Under the pieces are notes generated by a model. It made no database searches. It was not told where the DNA came from and saw nothing but the letters and a program-made list of their open reading frames with translations. The position numbers and the translations under genes were made by a program. Positions 45,890 to 58,550 of a DNA stretch of 64,000 bases are shown here, piece after piece. Each line of letters opens with the position of its first letter. The first letter of the stretch is position 1. Source of the stretch: Laguncularia racemosa (Eukaryota > Streptophyta > Magnoliopsida > Myrtales > Combretaceae); NCBI GenBank assembly GCA_037954665.1, contig JBBMOL010000012.1:8308001-8372000 (forward strand). The letters are read 5' to 3'.

Positions 45890-47060
45890 TCTGCTTTAGT
45901 TGGATTCCCTCCTTGCTAGAATAAAATCTTCCTATTGGATGTAGTTTCGAGCTTTTTGCTTGAATTCTTCAAAGTTTGTTGATTTGTTCTTTGCCAAGGA
46001 TTTAAAGAAGTCACCAATAGGCTTACCACCTTGTATAACCACATTTAAAGCAACTCCCCTGTCCACGTTAGGAATCTCGAGCATTGTGTTATTAAAATGA
46101 GTGAGGTAATCCCTAATCAGCTCATCATGACCTTATTTAATCAAGTTGAAGGTCGATGAGTCATTCATCAGGAGCTTGCTAGCTAAGAAATGCTATTGGA
46201 ACTAATTAGCTAACTCATTGAATGAGGATATGGAGTTGGTTAGTAGATTATTGTACCAAGCCTAAGCAACCTTATGTAAACTGTACAGAAAATCATTGTA
46301 AGTGATTGCATTACTAAGGCCATGCACATTCATCATTGTTTGGAAGTAGCATAAGTGGTCATCCATATTAGTAGTTTTATCATAAGTGTCAAGTTGAGGC
46401 AAGGGCACATTTTGTGGCAAAACCTCCTCTTATATCACTTACATAAAAAGAGTCCTACTGATGGAAAATCTAGCAAAGGTATCAGCCTTGTTGCTCTCCT
46501 TCAGGTTGAAGAGGTGTTTGATGTAATCATCAATCTAGTTGATGTCTATGTCATCAACTTACTTCTTAGCTCAGGGTCGGTTGTTTAAAGCTACAGTGCC
46601 ATTATGGCTATACACTGCAACTAGCAAGATTAGAGGGGAATGAGCTTACCCTTATGATGTTGTGGGTAAAATTGGTTTAGTAAGAGCACAACTACAAAGC
46701 TCCACAAACTAAACTTACTAATTCAATTGTGAAGATTCACCACTGGTGGTGGCAATGGGGGTTGTTACATAGAGGTTTTAGAGAATGGGTGGATACATTC
46801 TTTAGTGCCAGCATGTTATTCAATTGCTCTAGTTTTACAACTTGAGCTTGAAGCCTAACATTGTCATTGCAAATGGTTTCATTTTGTGTTGCTAGTGTTT
46901 TGCATAAGCTTTCCAAATCTAGAGAACATTAGGACTCAATTCGCTAGAGGTTGGTGTTTGTGTTTAGATTAGGCTATTGGGATGTCATGGTATGGATGTT
47001 TTAGTCCACCACCAAGGCATTGACAATTTCCTTTAATTTGGTGTTTTCAATTTAGGTGTC
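45890..47060 (-). pseudogene. Ty3/gypsy Gag fragment
   Basis: On the minus strand, a coiled-coil-like N-terminal part (NVRLQAQVVKLEQLNNMLAL, near 46860-46800) leads to EVLPQNVPLPQLDTYDKTTN, MDDHLCYFQTMMNVHGLSNA, WYNNLLTNSISSFNELAN and then SKLLMNDSSTFNLIK, HDELIRDYLTHFNNTMLEIP and KPIGDFFKSLAKNKSTNFEE. This is the plant retrotransposon Gag core (family form: YDG..DP.DHL, FN..L.I). Stops occur throughout. No protease or pol follows on the left, so it is a fragment. Confidence 0.75.
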
Positions 47061-47560
47061 ATTTGAAGTTTTGATTGCATGTAAGATCACAAAAACAACA
47101 CTAAATGTTGTGCTAGGATTTCTTAGGAGGAAAAAGAAGGCTATAGGAGGCATTGAAGGCTATTCTGGCATGACCATTTTGATGCCGAAGTTAGTACAAG
47201 GTTTTGTGGATATAGTGTATAAAAGCAGTAAGAGAATTAAGAGAGTCCATGTCCTTTACCCAATGGTCTCAACTCCAATTTATAGGGTAAAGATTGACCT
47301 TAATTTGTTAAGTGCATTTAGTCCTAGGATTTTCTCTAGATATTATAGAGGGTATATTTTGAACCAACACATTTCCATATCTATCTCAAGCCTTTCATGG
47401 TAGTCTAGATTCGGGGCATGTACAATCAATCCAAGTAGGAGGTTGGACATTCTGGTTAGGCTTTGACACTTTAATGCTGAGGCAATCTATAGGAGGTCAA
47501 TCTAGGTGCATAAAGCTCAAATAAAGGCATAAATAGATCAGATTATGCTTTAGGGGTCCA
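47061..47560 (-). repeat. Possible 5' LTR remnant of the Gag fragment
   Basis: Lying upstream of the Gag in minus orientation, it has a TATAAATT box on the minus strand at 47277-47284 followed by a C/T-rich leader, as in an LTR promoter. No partner LTR or PBS could be fixed. Confidence 0.3.
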
Positions 47561-47574
47561 TACCTAAAAAACAC

Positions 47575-48200
47575 TATTAATAGAGTGAACAAGTATATGG
47601 TGGATAAGATATAAGGCCTTACCTTTAGCCAACTCTGTAAGATACAAGTTCAAAATTTTGAAACAATTACATATCTTATGGCACCTTAGAACAACTTTGG
47701 AATTTGTTCCTATAGAACCTATAGGATATAGAGTACCTGGTGGAGCCTATATATTCTTTCTTTCTTTTTATAACTTTCAAGTTTACATGATATTTAAAAA
47801 GTAATTTTTATGTGATATTACAAGTTCTTTATATGCAAATTTTATGTAATCTGTAGCAAAATTTGTGAAATTACATTTTTTTTATTTTTTTCCTACCTTA
47901 ATCATTTAAGCTTTTTGTAATGTTATTGCAAAGAAAAAAAAATGTATTAGAGAGAAAAAAGGGAAAAAATAAGAGAAAGAGAGAGAAGCCGCATTAAGTT
48001 TGGCATAGGGTTATTAACTTATGGGCTTAGGATTCCTTTTTTTTTTTTTTTTTTTTTGCTAAAACCTTTATTAGCATGTATAAAAATATAATATTGTCCT
48101 TAATCATTCATATATTGATATTATTTAATATTTTTTTTATAGAGTAGGTATTACGCCTTACAACTGATAAGGTAATAACAATTTGTTATATGTTTCACTT
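47575..48200. repeat. Interspersed repeat, second copy
   Basis: It is the diverged match of 31540-32210 in the same orientation, ending at a long T tract after GGGCTTAGGATTCC. Non-coding. Confidence 0.6.
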
Positions 48201-50473
48201 CAGTAAATATATGCATAGCTCTCTATGACTTATACTAGTTTTTAGGCTAGTTTTAGTACTTAGAAATCGCTAATTAATTTTGAAAAAACACTTGATGATT
48301 GACAAGAAATTGGAAACTAAACTTAAACAAAAAGTTTATCACTGATTAAAGATCCTAGGGTCTATTGGGCCTAAAATATATAAAGGTCCATAAAATTAGG
48401 TATAATCTAAATAATAGTCCACTTAACAAAACTTCAATACTATCTACAAATCTAAGATCTAAAAACAATCTAACTAATAGTCTTCATGGTCAACTACTTC
48501 ACTCACATCTAACTAAAGCTCCTCTTCAAAGATGTATCCCATGGTGTTATAAAGAGGATGCACAAAAGAGTCACCTCTACCTAAAAAAGAAAGGGAGTGA
48601 GCTACCATAACCCAATACACAGTAACATAAATACAAGCAAGTGTTACATAAGCCTACATCTATTGTAGCAAGTAATCATTTAATTTATAATTATCATCAT
48701 TAATGAAAACAAACAGTACAAGAGTGCTTATGAATTCAAACAACATAATAAAAGACGTAGGGTCCAACACCACCATAGCGATAATCAAGGATTGAAGGGA
48801 GCATTTAAACTTCATGTCACAAAACTAAAACTAAGTAGCCACATCTAAGTATCATCACTATTATACAATCCTCACTGATCATAGTCTAGCTATATCATAT
48901 CATCCATTAGGACCTACAATCCTTGAGCAACTCTTGATATACTTTCTCTCTTCTTATAATGCCCATTATTAAATGCAGTTTCACTTATCAACTACCCACT
49001 AAGCTATTTATCAATGACATAGGCACCTAAATACTAGGGATATTGAACTAAGACCCTAACCCTAATCTAGGCTTAGGAAATCACATGCTAACTTGAAACA
49101 ACCACACACAAACAACACTTAGTTGCTTAGCCAAGTTTCATTATTGGTTTGATTATTATTTCTATCCTAAAAAGCAATAACTACGTTACTGTATACTTGG
49201 TAGGTCAAAGGTCTCTTGAAGTCGAAGCTTATTTCAATTCCTAATGATCATGATTGTTTGATTTTATGCAATTGACAAGAGGAATTACAACTTAAAATTT
49301 CAAGTCTAAAAAATTGAGTATTATTATTGTTGTTGCAATTGGGGTTTGAGCTCTTGACATCTTAGATAAATAAGGCCTATACTAGTTATGATACCAATAA
49401 AGGTATTAAGGTCCAATTAGCATTCAGCTATGTTTAGCCCATATATTATTTTCAGTTTATTAATTTGGGCCTATTCTTGTTATTTGTTAAGTATTAATTT
49501 AAATATCCAATTAGGTTCTACTTAAATTCCTAAGGTTAAGCCTATTTTAGATCTAAATCTCTTATTAAATTCTAAGTATTTATCTACGTGTCATATTAAG
49601 GCCTAGTTAAGGAATTCAACCATAAAGGAAAGTTAACCCAATTAACTTTAGAATTGATCCTACTAAGATAATTATTAATTAATTAAGTTTATAATTAACA
49701 CTATATTAATTAAGGTAATCAATTCAATTAACTAATCTAATTACTTAAGTTAATAGTATATTTACTTTAATTTAACTAGGCTCATTATATTAATTAAGGT
49801 TGTTATCTTGGAGTTTTTTGCCTAGGCCCATGTCGATTATGGCTTGAAGAGAAGAAATGGGCGTAATCATTTTGGGTAGAATTAAGCCCATAGATGAATT
49901 TTATTAATTTAGCCTAATTAGGCCTATTATTACTTTTTTTTTAATTATTATGTTCAACTTAGGCCCTATTTCGATTATTATACCCAATCTAGGCCCACTT
50001 GGTTTTTTTTTTGTTTTAATTTCATTAAGGCTCACTTGAGTTATTGTTACCCATTATTTCCACTCTAAGTCCATTTAGGTCCATTATGCCTAACTTTACC
50101 TAACTTGGGCCCATATGAGTAGGCCAATTTGAGATTAGGTTAACCTTAGCTCGAATTGTTTAAATCATGTAATCTTTATCCTAAATTATTCATTTTCGTT
50201 TTTCTACATGCTTACAACTTAAAAGGCCATAACTTTCTTATTTTATGCCCAAACTAAGCCAAATCAAAGCCAAATTAACGTCACTTCCTCTACCTTTTTT
50301 TGTCTTGAAAATTCTCATTGTAGGACTCCCAAATTTCTAGATAAGTCTAAGTTATGAATATTAACCAATTGAAGCTTTAGTGGTGGTAGAATAACTAGAG
50401 TTATCAAACAAACATACTACCCATTCTTAATACCCATTTAATGATTTTAATCATTTCAAATCATCACCAAACA
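48201..50473. other. Non-coding sequence hosting the minus-strand gypsy element; possibly old LTR
   Basis: No coding frame of note. Text such as GAGTGAGCTACCATAACCCA near 48596 and repeated TAGGCCCA-type words resembles long plant gypsy LTRs. It continues after the element at 57052. Assignment to a family was not possible. Confidence 0.4.
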
Positions 50474-50478
50474 CCCAA
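50474..50478. repeat. Left target-site duplication CCCAA
   Basis: A perfect 5-bp match to 57047-57051 on the other side of the element. Confidence 0.9.
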
Positions 50479-51179
50479 TGACGCGAACTCTAGATATCGA
50501 TCTAATACCCAACGTTTAAGAAGGATTCAAACCCGAGAATTGAAATTGAATAAAAAACGAAACGTAACCCGACCCCAATTGAACCTGTTGATTAGAACCT
50601 AAGTTATCTGGACTGATTACTCCAAGTGTTAAGGATGAAGAAATTGAAGGAAGTTCTATTGCAAGAACTAAAGAAGAGAGGATTCTCTCAAGGAATTTTT
50701 TTTTCTCAAATTGATAAAACTCTCCTTTCAAATGACAAAATAAGGTATTATATTCGAAAAAAAACACATAAGCTGGCGGCCGAAATGCATATATGGCCGG
50801 CTTTGAAATAATGGAAGAAAACAAAAAGACATTCTACGGATATCTAGGCCGGCACTACGCCGGCGATGCAGATTCTAAAGCCGACCAAGAAGGCCGGCTC
50901 TCTTTTGCCTCTAGACTGGTGGCCTTCCCTTTGTTGAAGGTTGTCGTTCCATCGTTGATGGCCTCCTCTTCGTCCGTGCTTTGATATATTATGTTTACTA
51001 GCTCGGGACTTGAATTAGACTTGTGTCGACCTGCTTCTTGCTCTTAGAGTTCCATAACTAATCCTTGCAAGGCTTCTCCTACTCGCTTAGCTCTAGCTCT
51101 TGTCATTGGACCTCCAATACCATGTAGCGGGTCATTAGACTTTGGCTCGTGAACTCTTGATGCTACTTGATCCCCATCA
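50479..51179 (-). repeat. 3' LTR of the minus-strand gypsy element
   Basis: It starts TGACGCGAACTC and ends CCCCATCA on the plus strand. It is shorter than its partner by 37 bp, chiefly at the GGCCGGC-rich part near 50880. Pol codes into it up to 51044. Confidence 0.93.
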
Positions 51180-52018
51180 TTCCCCCCTTCCTTGGAAAGA
51201 TTCGTCCTCGAATCACCTGCATCATACAAAGAAAGGTCAGAAACATTAAAAGTTACGCTTACATTACCATAGTGACTTGGCAAGTCAATCTTGTAAGCAT
51301 TATCATTGATGCGCTCTAACACTTGAAATGGCCTATCTCCTTTGAGGTGCAACTTAGATTTCTGCCGTTCAGCAAATCTCTCCTTTCTCAAATGTACCCA
51401 CACCCAATCTCCTGGATGAAAAACAGTCTTGACACGACCCTTATTGGCCTATCGAGCATAATGCTCATTTTTCTTCTCAATGTTGGCGCGAACCTGAGCA
51501 TGCAATTCCCTCACAAACTCTGCCTTTTTCTTTCCATCAAGATCAACAGATTTGTTAATAGGCAAAGGCAAAATATCTAATGGAGTCAGAGGGTTAAAAC
51601 CATACACCACCTCAAATGGAGAATAAGATGTAGTGAAATGCACAATCCTATTATATGCAAATTCTACATGTGGCAGACATTTCTCCCATTGTTTCAAATT
51701 CTTATGAATCATAGCACGCAACAAGGTTAAAAGAGTCCTATTGACTACTTCCGTATGACCATCAGTTTGAGGATGTGCAACAGTAGAGAACAACAATTTA
51801 GTGCCTAGCCTATTCCACAAAGTATGCCAAAAATGACTTAAAAATTTCATGTCCCTATCACTCACAACAGATTTAGGCAATCCATGCAACCGTACAATCT
51901 CCCTAAAGAACAAATTGGCAATATGTTGTGAATCATTAGTTTTAGAACAGGCAATGAAGTGAGCCATCTTACTAAACCTATCGACAACAACAAATATGTT
52001 ATCTTTGCCACTTTGAGA
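51044..52018 (-). pseudogene. Integrase core and C-terminus of the minus-strand gypsy element
   Basis: 51449-51967 gives MAHFIACSKTNDSQHIANLF, SVVSDRDMKFLSHFWHTLW (second Asp) and HTEVVNRTLLTLLRAM (Glu), then FAYNRIVHFTTSYSPFEVVY. After a TAG near 51449 (Gln position), 51044-51403 continues with MWVHLRKERFAERQKSKLHL and RINDNAYKIDLPSHYGNVSV and ends PMTRARAKRVGEALQGLVME within the LTR. The first catalytic Asp lies upstream in the large frame. Integration activity is lost through the stops. Confidence 0.92.
51180..51193 (-). other. Polypurine tract
   Basis: The minus strand AAGGAAGGGGGGAA touches the 3' LTR. Confidence 0.8.
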
Positions 52019-53626
52019 TCATGGTAACCCTAACACAAAATCCATAGAAATGTCAGTCCAGGGTTGATTAGACACAGGCAATGGAATGTATTCTCCATGG
52101 GGCATTACTTTGGATTTGGCCTGTCTACATGCAATGCACTTGTCACACACAGTTTGCACATCATGCTTCATTTTTGGCCAATAAAAATGTTCATGCAAAA
52201 TATCCAAAGTCTTTTTAACACCAAAGTGTCCCATTAAACCACCCCCATGTATTTCCCTCACTAGCAATTCACGCATAGAGCTTTTAGGCACGCATAACTT
52301 ATCTTTCTTAAACAAATACCCATCATGCCTATAGAAATCAGAATATCCAGACTCAGCACAAGCAACCCAAATTTGACCAAAGTCAGCATCAGTCTCATAT
52401 AACTCCTTAATGAGTTCAAACCCAAGCAATTTAGTTTGTAAAGAAGTTAAAAGTGAATACCTTCGAGAAAGTGCATCAGCCACCACGTTCTCTTTTCCTT
52501 GCTTGTATTTGATCACATATGGGAAGGTCTCAATGAACTCCATCCATTTCGCATGCCTCCTATTTAACTTACCTTGAGTTTTCAGGAACTTCAAACTCTC
52601 ATGATCAGAATGAATGATGAACTCCTTAGGCCATAAGTAATGTTTCCAAGTCTGCAAGGTCCTCACCAAAGCATATAGCTCCTTGTCATAGATTGGGTAG
52701 TTTAATGTAGCACCACTGAGCTTTTCGCTAAAATAAGCAATTGGCTTGGAATCCTGCATCAAAACACCACCAATACCTTTCCCGGAAGCATCACATTCAA
52801 TCTCAAAAACTTTTTCAAAATTTGGTAAAACAAGTAAAGGTGCATTAGTCAACTTACCTTTCAAAGTCTTAAAAGCTTGCTCATGCACTTCAGTCCACTT
52901 GAACTCGGTGTTCTTCTTAACAAGATCATTTAGAGGAGCAGCTATGGAACTAAAGTCCCTAACAAATCTCCTATAAAAGCTTGCTAGCCCATGAAAGCTC
53001 CTAACCTCACTTGCATTCCTTGGTGTAGGCCACTCCCGAATCGCCTTCACCTTTTCTTCATTTACAACAATCCCCTTCGCACCTACAACAAAGCCAAGAA
53101 AAACTACAATTTCCATACAAAAGGTGCACTTTTTCAAGTTCGCATACAATTTGTTTCCTCTCAAAACAGTAAACACACTTTGCAAATGTTGAACATGTTC
53201 ACTTAGAGTTTTGCTGTAAACTAAGATGTCATCAAAGTATACAACAACAAACTTCCCAATGAAAGCACGAAGAACATGATTCATTAACCTCATAAACATG
53301 TTAGGTGCATTTGTTAATCCAAAAGGCATTACAATCCACTCATATAAACCATGCTTAGTTTTAAAAGCCGTTTTCCACTCATCTCCCTCTTTCATGCGAA
53401 TTTGGTAATAGCCGTTCTTTAAATCAATTTTGGAAAACAAACAGGCACCATGCAGCTCATCAAGCATATCATCAAGTCTAGGGATAGGATGTCTATACTT
53501 CACTGTGATCTTGTTGATTGCTCGACATTCAACGCACATTCGCCATGTTCCATCCTTCTTGGGAACCAAGATGATAGGAACTGAACATGGATTGAGGCTT
53601 TCTTTCACAAACCCCTTCTCTACCAA
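52019..53626 (-). pseudogene. RT, RNase H and integrase finger: 535-codon open segment
   Basis: This is the longest open frame in the window. It runs from CSVPIILVPKKDGTWRMCVE through ACLFSKIDLKNGYYQIRMKE and VMPFGLTNAPNMFMRLMNHV to the YFDD site (FVVVYFDDILVYSKT). It goes on with RSFHGLASFYRRFVRDFSSI, RNase H (FEIECDASGKGIGGVLMQD, YPIYDKELYALVRTLQTWKH, VVADALSRR) and the HHCC finger (HFGVKKTLDILHEHFYWPK, CDKCIACRQAK). It ends at WTDISMDFVLGLP before a TGA (Arg position). Active-site residues are intact. It is part of the element Gag-Pol and not a host gene. Confidence 0.95.
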
Positions 53627-54442
53627 ATCATCAATTTGCCTCTAGATCTCCTTGGTTTCCTCTGGATTGGCCCGATAAGCTGGTCGATTAGGAATGGAAG
53701 CACCTGAAATAAAATCAATCTGGTGTTCAATGCCTCTTAGTGGAGGTAATCCCCTTGGTACTTCTTCAGGAAATAAGTCAGCAAATTCCTGCAAAAGAGA
53801 AACAACAATTGCAGGCAAAGAAGGGTTAAGATGGTCAGTAGAAAGATAAACATCCTTATACATCAGTACAAGTAAGTGCCGTTTTGCCTTTAAAGCACTT
53901 TTAATCTCACTTGCCTCTCCAATGCCACTCGTGTTTCCCTCTAATTCTTTCTTCTCATAACTCACCATTGTGTTTTTGCCACTCTCTTTCACAGTCTCAA
54001 TTTTCTTTTCTTGTTCACTCTTGTGTTTCCCTCTCTCTCTAAACTCTCTAGCAATTCTCAACTATTCCTCACTAGCCTCCCAAGGGTTGAGGGGTGTCAA
54101 AATCACCTATCTCTTGTTCAAAGTGAAGGAATACCGATTGTGATAACCATCATGAGTGACTTTCCTATCGAACTGCCAAGGTCGTCCCAACAATATGTGG
54201 TAAGCCTGCATAAGTACCACATCACATAATACCTCATCACGGTACTTCCTTATAGAGAAAGAAATCAGTACCCTCTTGGTCACTTTAACCTCCCCACATT
54301 CACTCAACCACTGCAACTTATAAGGCTGTTCATGCTTTACAATTTTCAGGTTCAGCTTATCAACCAATAATGTGCTAGCAACATTTGTACAGCTACCACT
54401 ATCAATAATTAAACTACACACCTTGTTATCATCACATGGCAT
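53627..54442 (-). pseudogene. Protease and RT N-terminus of the minus-strand gypsy element
   Basis: 54107-54442 holds the protease: VCSLIIDSGSCTNVASTLLV (DSG intact), PYKLQWLSECGEVKVTKRVL and AYHILLGRPWQFDRKVTHDG. After one stop, 53642-54061 gives SLLQEFADLFPEEVPRGLPP, IDFISGASIPNRPAYRANPE and ends KEI before a TAG at a Gln position; the next frame goes straight on. All are in the same frame as RT. Confidence 0.92.
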
Positions 54443-55698
54443 CTAGTATGAAAAATATGCTCTCGCTGCACTTTATCACCCTCATCCTTAAGTTGAGTAT
54501 TAAGAACCCGCCTGGTAACAAGCATCTCTCCCTTTACAGGCCCTTCTACATCCACATCACTATAATCTTCCAATGGGGCCATGTCATCATCATCCTCTGA
54601 ACTCACACTCTCCACTTCTCCACTCTCCAAAAGGATCATCGCCTTGGTGTTTGGACACTGCGATGCAATATGCCCAAATCCCTGGCATCTAAAACACTTA
54701 ATATCACGCAATCTAGAAGTAGGTTTGGTTTCAGTGCTACCTTTTCGAATAGGATGCCGGTGCCTTAGCCTTGTCTTCCTCCTTAGTTTTCGGTGGTGGT
54801 TTGTTATTCTTCCAATTTGACTTCCATGAAGAACTGGAAGTTGAATTATATCTGGAAGAACTTGAAACTGGGTGATACCTTGAAATACTCTTTCCCTTTA
54901 GCTGCTTCTCAACCTTGATCGCCTTATGTAATAATTCCTTAATATCTACATAATGTTGTAGATCAACAATATCAGCGATCTCCTTATTCAATCCACCAAT
55001 GAACCTAGCCATTGTAGCTTCATCATCTCCTCCACCTTAGCTCTAATCATGGCTATTTCCATCTCCTTATAATAGTCCTCTACACTTTTGGACCCTTGTG
55101 TTAGACCCTGCAACTTCCTATGCAAATCCCTATAATAGTGATTAGGAATGAACCTCTTCTGCATAATAGTTTTCATCTCCCACCAAGCGCTAACAGGCTC
55201 CTCTCCATACCGTCTCCTATTCCTAACCAGTTGATCCCACCATACACTTGCATAACCAGTGAACTCAACTACTGCAAGTTTAATCTTCTTGTCCTCTGAA
55301 TAGTTATGGCACTAAAAAATGTGATCAACCTTTCGCTCCCACTCCAAGTATAATTTTAGGTCATTCTTCCCTTGAAAGGAAGGTATTTTCATCTTTATGC
55401 TACCTAAGTTACTATCTCTCCTTTGGGTATTTTCTCTCCCCATCACGAAATTATACTCTCCTAATTCAGTGTCCTCTCCCTCTTCTATTCTCACTCCCCT
55501 CCTTGGAAGCCTCTCAATTCTTCACCCTACAAAAGTACTACCCGTAGGCTCCCTACCTCACTCAATCTTATCCATCCTTACATGGATTTGCTCCAGTTCA
55601 CCACTCAGTATTCTTTTTATCTCACCCATTAAAGCATCAAACATCATTTTATTATTTACTTCTCCCTTCTCTCCACCAATTGGACTTTGATCAGACAT
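54409..55698 (-). pseudogene. Gag of the minus-strand gypsy element
   Basis: The start is ATG at 55698 (MSDQSPIGGEKGEVNNKMMF), after which a predicted helix (LMGEIKRILSGELEQIHVRM) reaches a stop near 55560. The core follows: GSIKMKIPSFQGKNDLKLYL, then EWERKVDHIF, MQKRFIPNHYYRDLHRKLQG, SVEDYYKEMEIAMIRAKVEE, a frameshift near 55020, MARFIGGLNKEIADIVDLQH and a CCHC zinc knuckle (CFRCQGFGHIASQCPN) near 54690-54640. A serine-rich basic linker precedes the knuckle. Stops and two frame changes disable it. Confidence 0.9.
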
Positions 55699-56293
55699 AT
55701 CGTTGCAACAGAAAAAAAGGTTAGTAATAACAAATTAAGAAGGCCTCACAATTCACTCCCTCACCAGTTTACACTCAAAGGTGTGTATACACTCGTGTAT
55801 CTCACAATTTGATTTTCCACGATAAAATTTTCACCAATCTACTCTTCTTTGCAAATCCTTGCTCAAGAACTAACTTAATGAGTTTTTCTCCAAAATAAAC
55901 CACTAAGATAAATAAACCAACAACTCATAATTTCAATAACACAAGAATACAACGACTCAATGAATCACTACGATTGACTAATATGGAATATAGTGAATTT
56001 GATAGGAAACAATGAACTTGAACAATTAAACGAACAAACTAAAATATAAACTGGATTTTTTTTAATACGTATTTTATGTTCTTTTTTTTCTTGTGAAATT
56101 TACCGACTAACTAATTCAAGACAATGGAATTGCCTTTGGGATTCGGCAATTGGAATTTGCCGTCGTCGAAACAGAACAGCAATTCCATGAACAACAACAA
56201 CAATTTTTTTTTTTAAATTACGACAGAAAATTTATGCAATCAATTAAACAAATATATTAACAAGGATAGAGGTTACTCAATTCAATGAGCCTT
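55699..56293 (-). other. 5' leader of the minus-strand gypsy element
   Basis: Non-coding stretch between the PBS and the Gag start in element orientation. AT-rich, no frame. Confidence 0.6.
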
Positions 56294-56306
56294 GGCTCTG
56301 ATACCA
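56294..56306 (-). other. Primer binding site (initiator tRNA-Met)
   Basis: The minus strand TGGTATCAGAGCC lies two bases from the 5' LTR edge (56309). Confidence 0.9.
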
Positions 56307-56308
56307 AA

Positions 56309-57046
56309 TGACACGAACCCTAGATATCGATCTAAGACCCAACGTTCAAGAAGGATTCAAACTCGAGAATCGAAATTGAATAAAAAACAAAACGTAACCC
56401 AACCCTAGTCGAACCCGTCGATTAGAACCTAAGCTATCCGGATTGATTTCTCCAAGTGTCTAGGATGAAGAAATCGAAAGAAGTTCTATTGCAAGAACTA
56501 AAGAAGAGAGGATTCTCTCAAGGAATTTTTTTTTCTCAAATTGATAAAACTCTCCTTTCAAATGACAAAACAAGGCATTATATTCGAAAAAAACACATAA
56601 GCTGGCGGCCTAAATGCATATATGGTCGGCTTTGAAATAACGGAAGAAAACAAAAAGACGTTCTACGAATATCTAGGCCGACACTACGCCGGCGGTGTAG
56701 ATTCCAAGGTCGGCGGCCTTAAACCGCTGACGTTGCTTCCTTCAAGGCCGGCCAAGAAGGCCGGCTCTCCTTTGCCTCTAAGCTAGCGACCTTCCCTTTA
56801 CTGAAGGCTGTCGTTCCATCGTTGATGGCCTCCGCTTCGTCCGCACTTTGATATATTATGTTTACTAGCTCGGGACTTGAATTAGACTTGTGTCAACCCA
56901 CTTCTTGCTCTTGGAGTTGCATAACTAATCCTTGCAAGGCTTCTCCCACTCGCTTAGATCTAGCTCTTGTCATTAGACCTCCAATACCATGTACCGGGTC
57001 ATTAGACTTTGGCTCGTGAACTCTTGATGCTACTTGATCCCCATCA
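56309..57046 (-). repeat. 5' LTR of the minus-strand gypsy element
   Basis: It starts TGACACGAACCC and ends CCCCATCA on the plus strand and pairs with 50479-51179. It repeats the Pol tail, which explains the 65-codon minus-strand frame at 56893-57090. GGCCGGC words cluster near 56745-56765. Confidence 0.93.
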
Positions 57047-57051
57047 CCCAA
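57047..57051. repeat. Right target-site duplication CCCAA
   Basis: A perfect match to 50474-50478. Confidence 0.9.
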
Positions 57052-58550
57052 TATAGCCTTATTAGTGTGCTTAACTCTTTGAAGAACCACAAATCATTCT
57101 CTTCTAAATCATCACTTCTTAAGAGTTCCCAAGATTTATTTTTCCACTCCAAGACTACTTCTAGCATCAAAAGTCACTAATCATTACATAAACTTATGAT
57201 TAGTGTACTAAAACTAGGTTAAGCTAGTCAAACCTTCATCTTACCTCCTTGAAAAGTCATGTCCCAACTTGGCTAGCACCTACTAGATGTTCCTTCCCTT
57301 GAGTTTAACCTAAATCACTACACTAGACTAGTAGTCTAATTATGATAGGGTTAAGCTCAAGGGTTTAGGGTTTTAGAGGGTTTTTACCTTAGAGAGGGTT
57401 TAGAGAAAAGAAAGAAGAGAGGGTTGATGTGTGGAGATAGAAATGAGGGTATTCAACGGTGTTTCTAAAGCCATAGAATGAACTTTGTAGGGTTAATAGG
57501 CTTGTCTTGATGCCAAGTGTCTTAATCTTACGAAATGTCACTCTTTTAGTCTAATCTAATTTTCAAATTAAGTTTATTATCATCCTAATACACCCATTTA
57601 ATTATTCAAGCTTAGTTATGGGTATCCCTTGATGAAGTCGAGTGTATAGGCATTTCGATCATTTTTGAAAAAATGTCTCTAGCTTTAATTTTCCTTTTCC
57701 TATTGACTCCAAATCGTTCCTTAACGACTTTATTCAGCTAATTGGAATCACAACTTCATTTAGGGTTGCTAAACTAATTCAGAGCTAGTTTCGATAAAAT
57801 CAAGTTCAAAGGTAAAAAGGTTCTTATGAAAAAAATTCGCTATAAACTTTGTAAATTCTTTCTTAATTAACTTAGATTTTTTTTTAATTTCCATTGACCT
57901 TATTTTTTAATTTGGGTCTTTTTAGTGGGTATAAGGTATCTTAGAACCTATATCTTATATACCATGAGTATATGTTCTAACCAAGAAGACCCTATATCGA
58001 TATTGTAAGAGTAGTTCTAGAAAATCTATACCAAAAACCTACCAATTCTTAATATGCACCCGGAGGCTATCTAATCGGTTAGGATGGGGTTGGTACCCCA
58101 TACAATAGGGTTATCCACTCAACATTGAAATTAACAAACTATTTTTCCCTTCATTTTATCCTTTGTGTAGCCTCTTGCTTCCTCTCTCCTTCTTTTACAA
58201 TCTTTTTAGTTTTTTATTTATTTTTAATATTTTAATTTATTACTTGTATTTTAATAATTTTTTAAAAATATATATATGAGAATGTTATTGACTAGAAGGT
58301 GTAAGAACATTAAAATATATTAAGCTTGTTAATGTGATCAAATATTTGGGAAGAAAAAAAAATGATATTTAGCAATTCGACCTATAAAATAATAACTGTT
58401 TTCTTTTTCCCATAATTCGCTTATAGTAGTGCCTAATATATCCTATAATAATGCTTATGATGTTCCCTCATAAAAGCCTGCAAGATTTGTAACTTTGCCC
58501 CCCTTTTTTAATATCCATAGAGTTGCTCGTAAATCAACCATGTAATTTCC
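57052..58550. other. No gene seen; continuation of the sequence interrupted by the gypsy element
   Basis: On the minus strand near 57440-57360 a C/T-rich leader (ACCCTCTCTTCTTTC) with a GTAAAA donor-like site looks like an LTR or transcript start. The rest is AT-rich without motifs. Confidence 0.4.

Larger units (their letters stand above)
50479..57046 (-). mobile_element. Complete Ty3/gypsy retrotransposon, minus strand, nearly intact frame
   Basis: Two LTRs (50479-51179 and 56309-57046) flank, in minus orientation, a PBS, Gag, protease, RT, RNase H, integrase and PPT. The TSD CCCAA is perfect. All Pol segments from 54442 to 51044 stay in one frame, interrupted only by a few stop codons. 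The integrase C-terminus runs into the 3' LTR and shows no classic chromodomain, which fits a CRM-like or related chromovirus; the clade is not certain. The LTRs differ by roughly a tenth of positions over the part compared, so it is not recent. Confidence 0.95.

Noticed and set aside
52019..53626. 535-codon open frame as a host gene
   Set aside because: All motifs are gypsy RT, RNase H and integrase, and it sits between two LTRs with a TSD.
57355..57390. Telomere-like CCCTAAA words on the minus strand
   Set aside because: Only one or two isolated words in a C/T-rich leader; no array.
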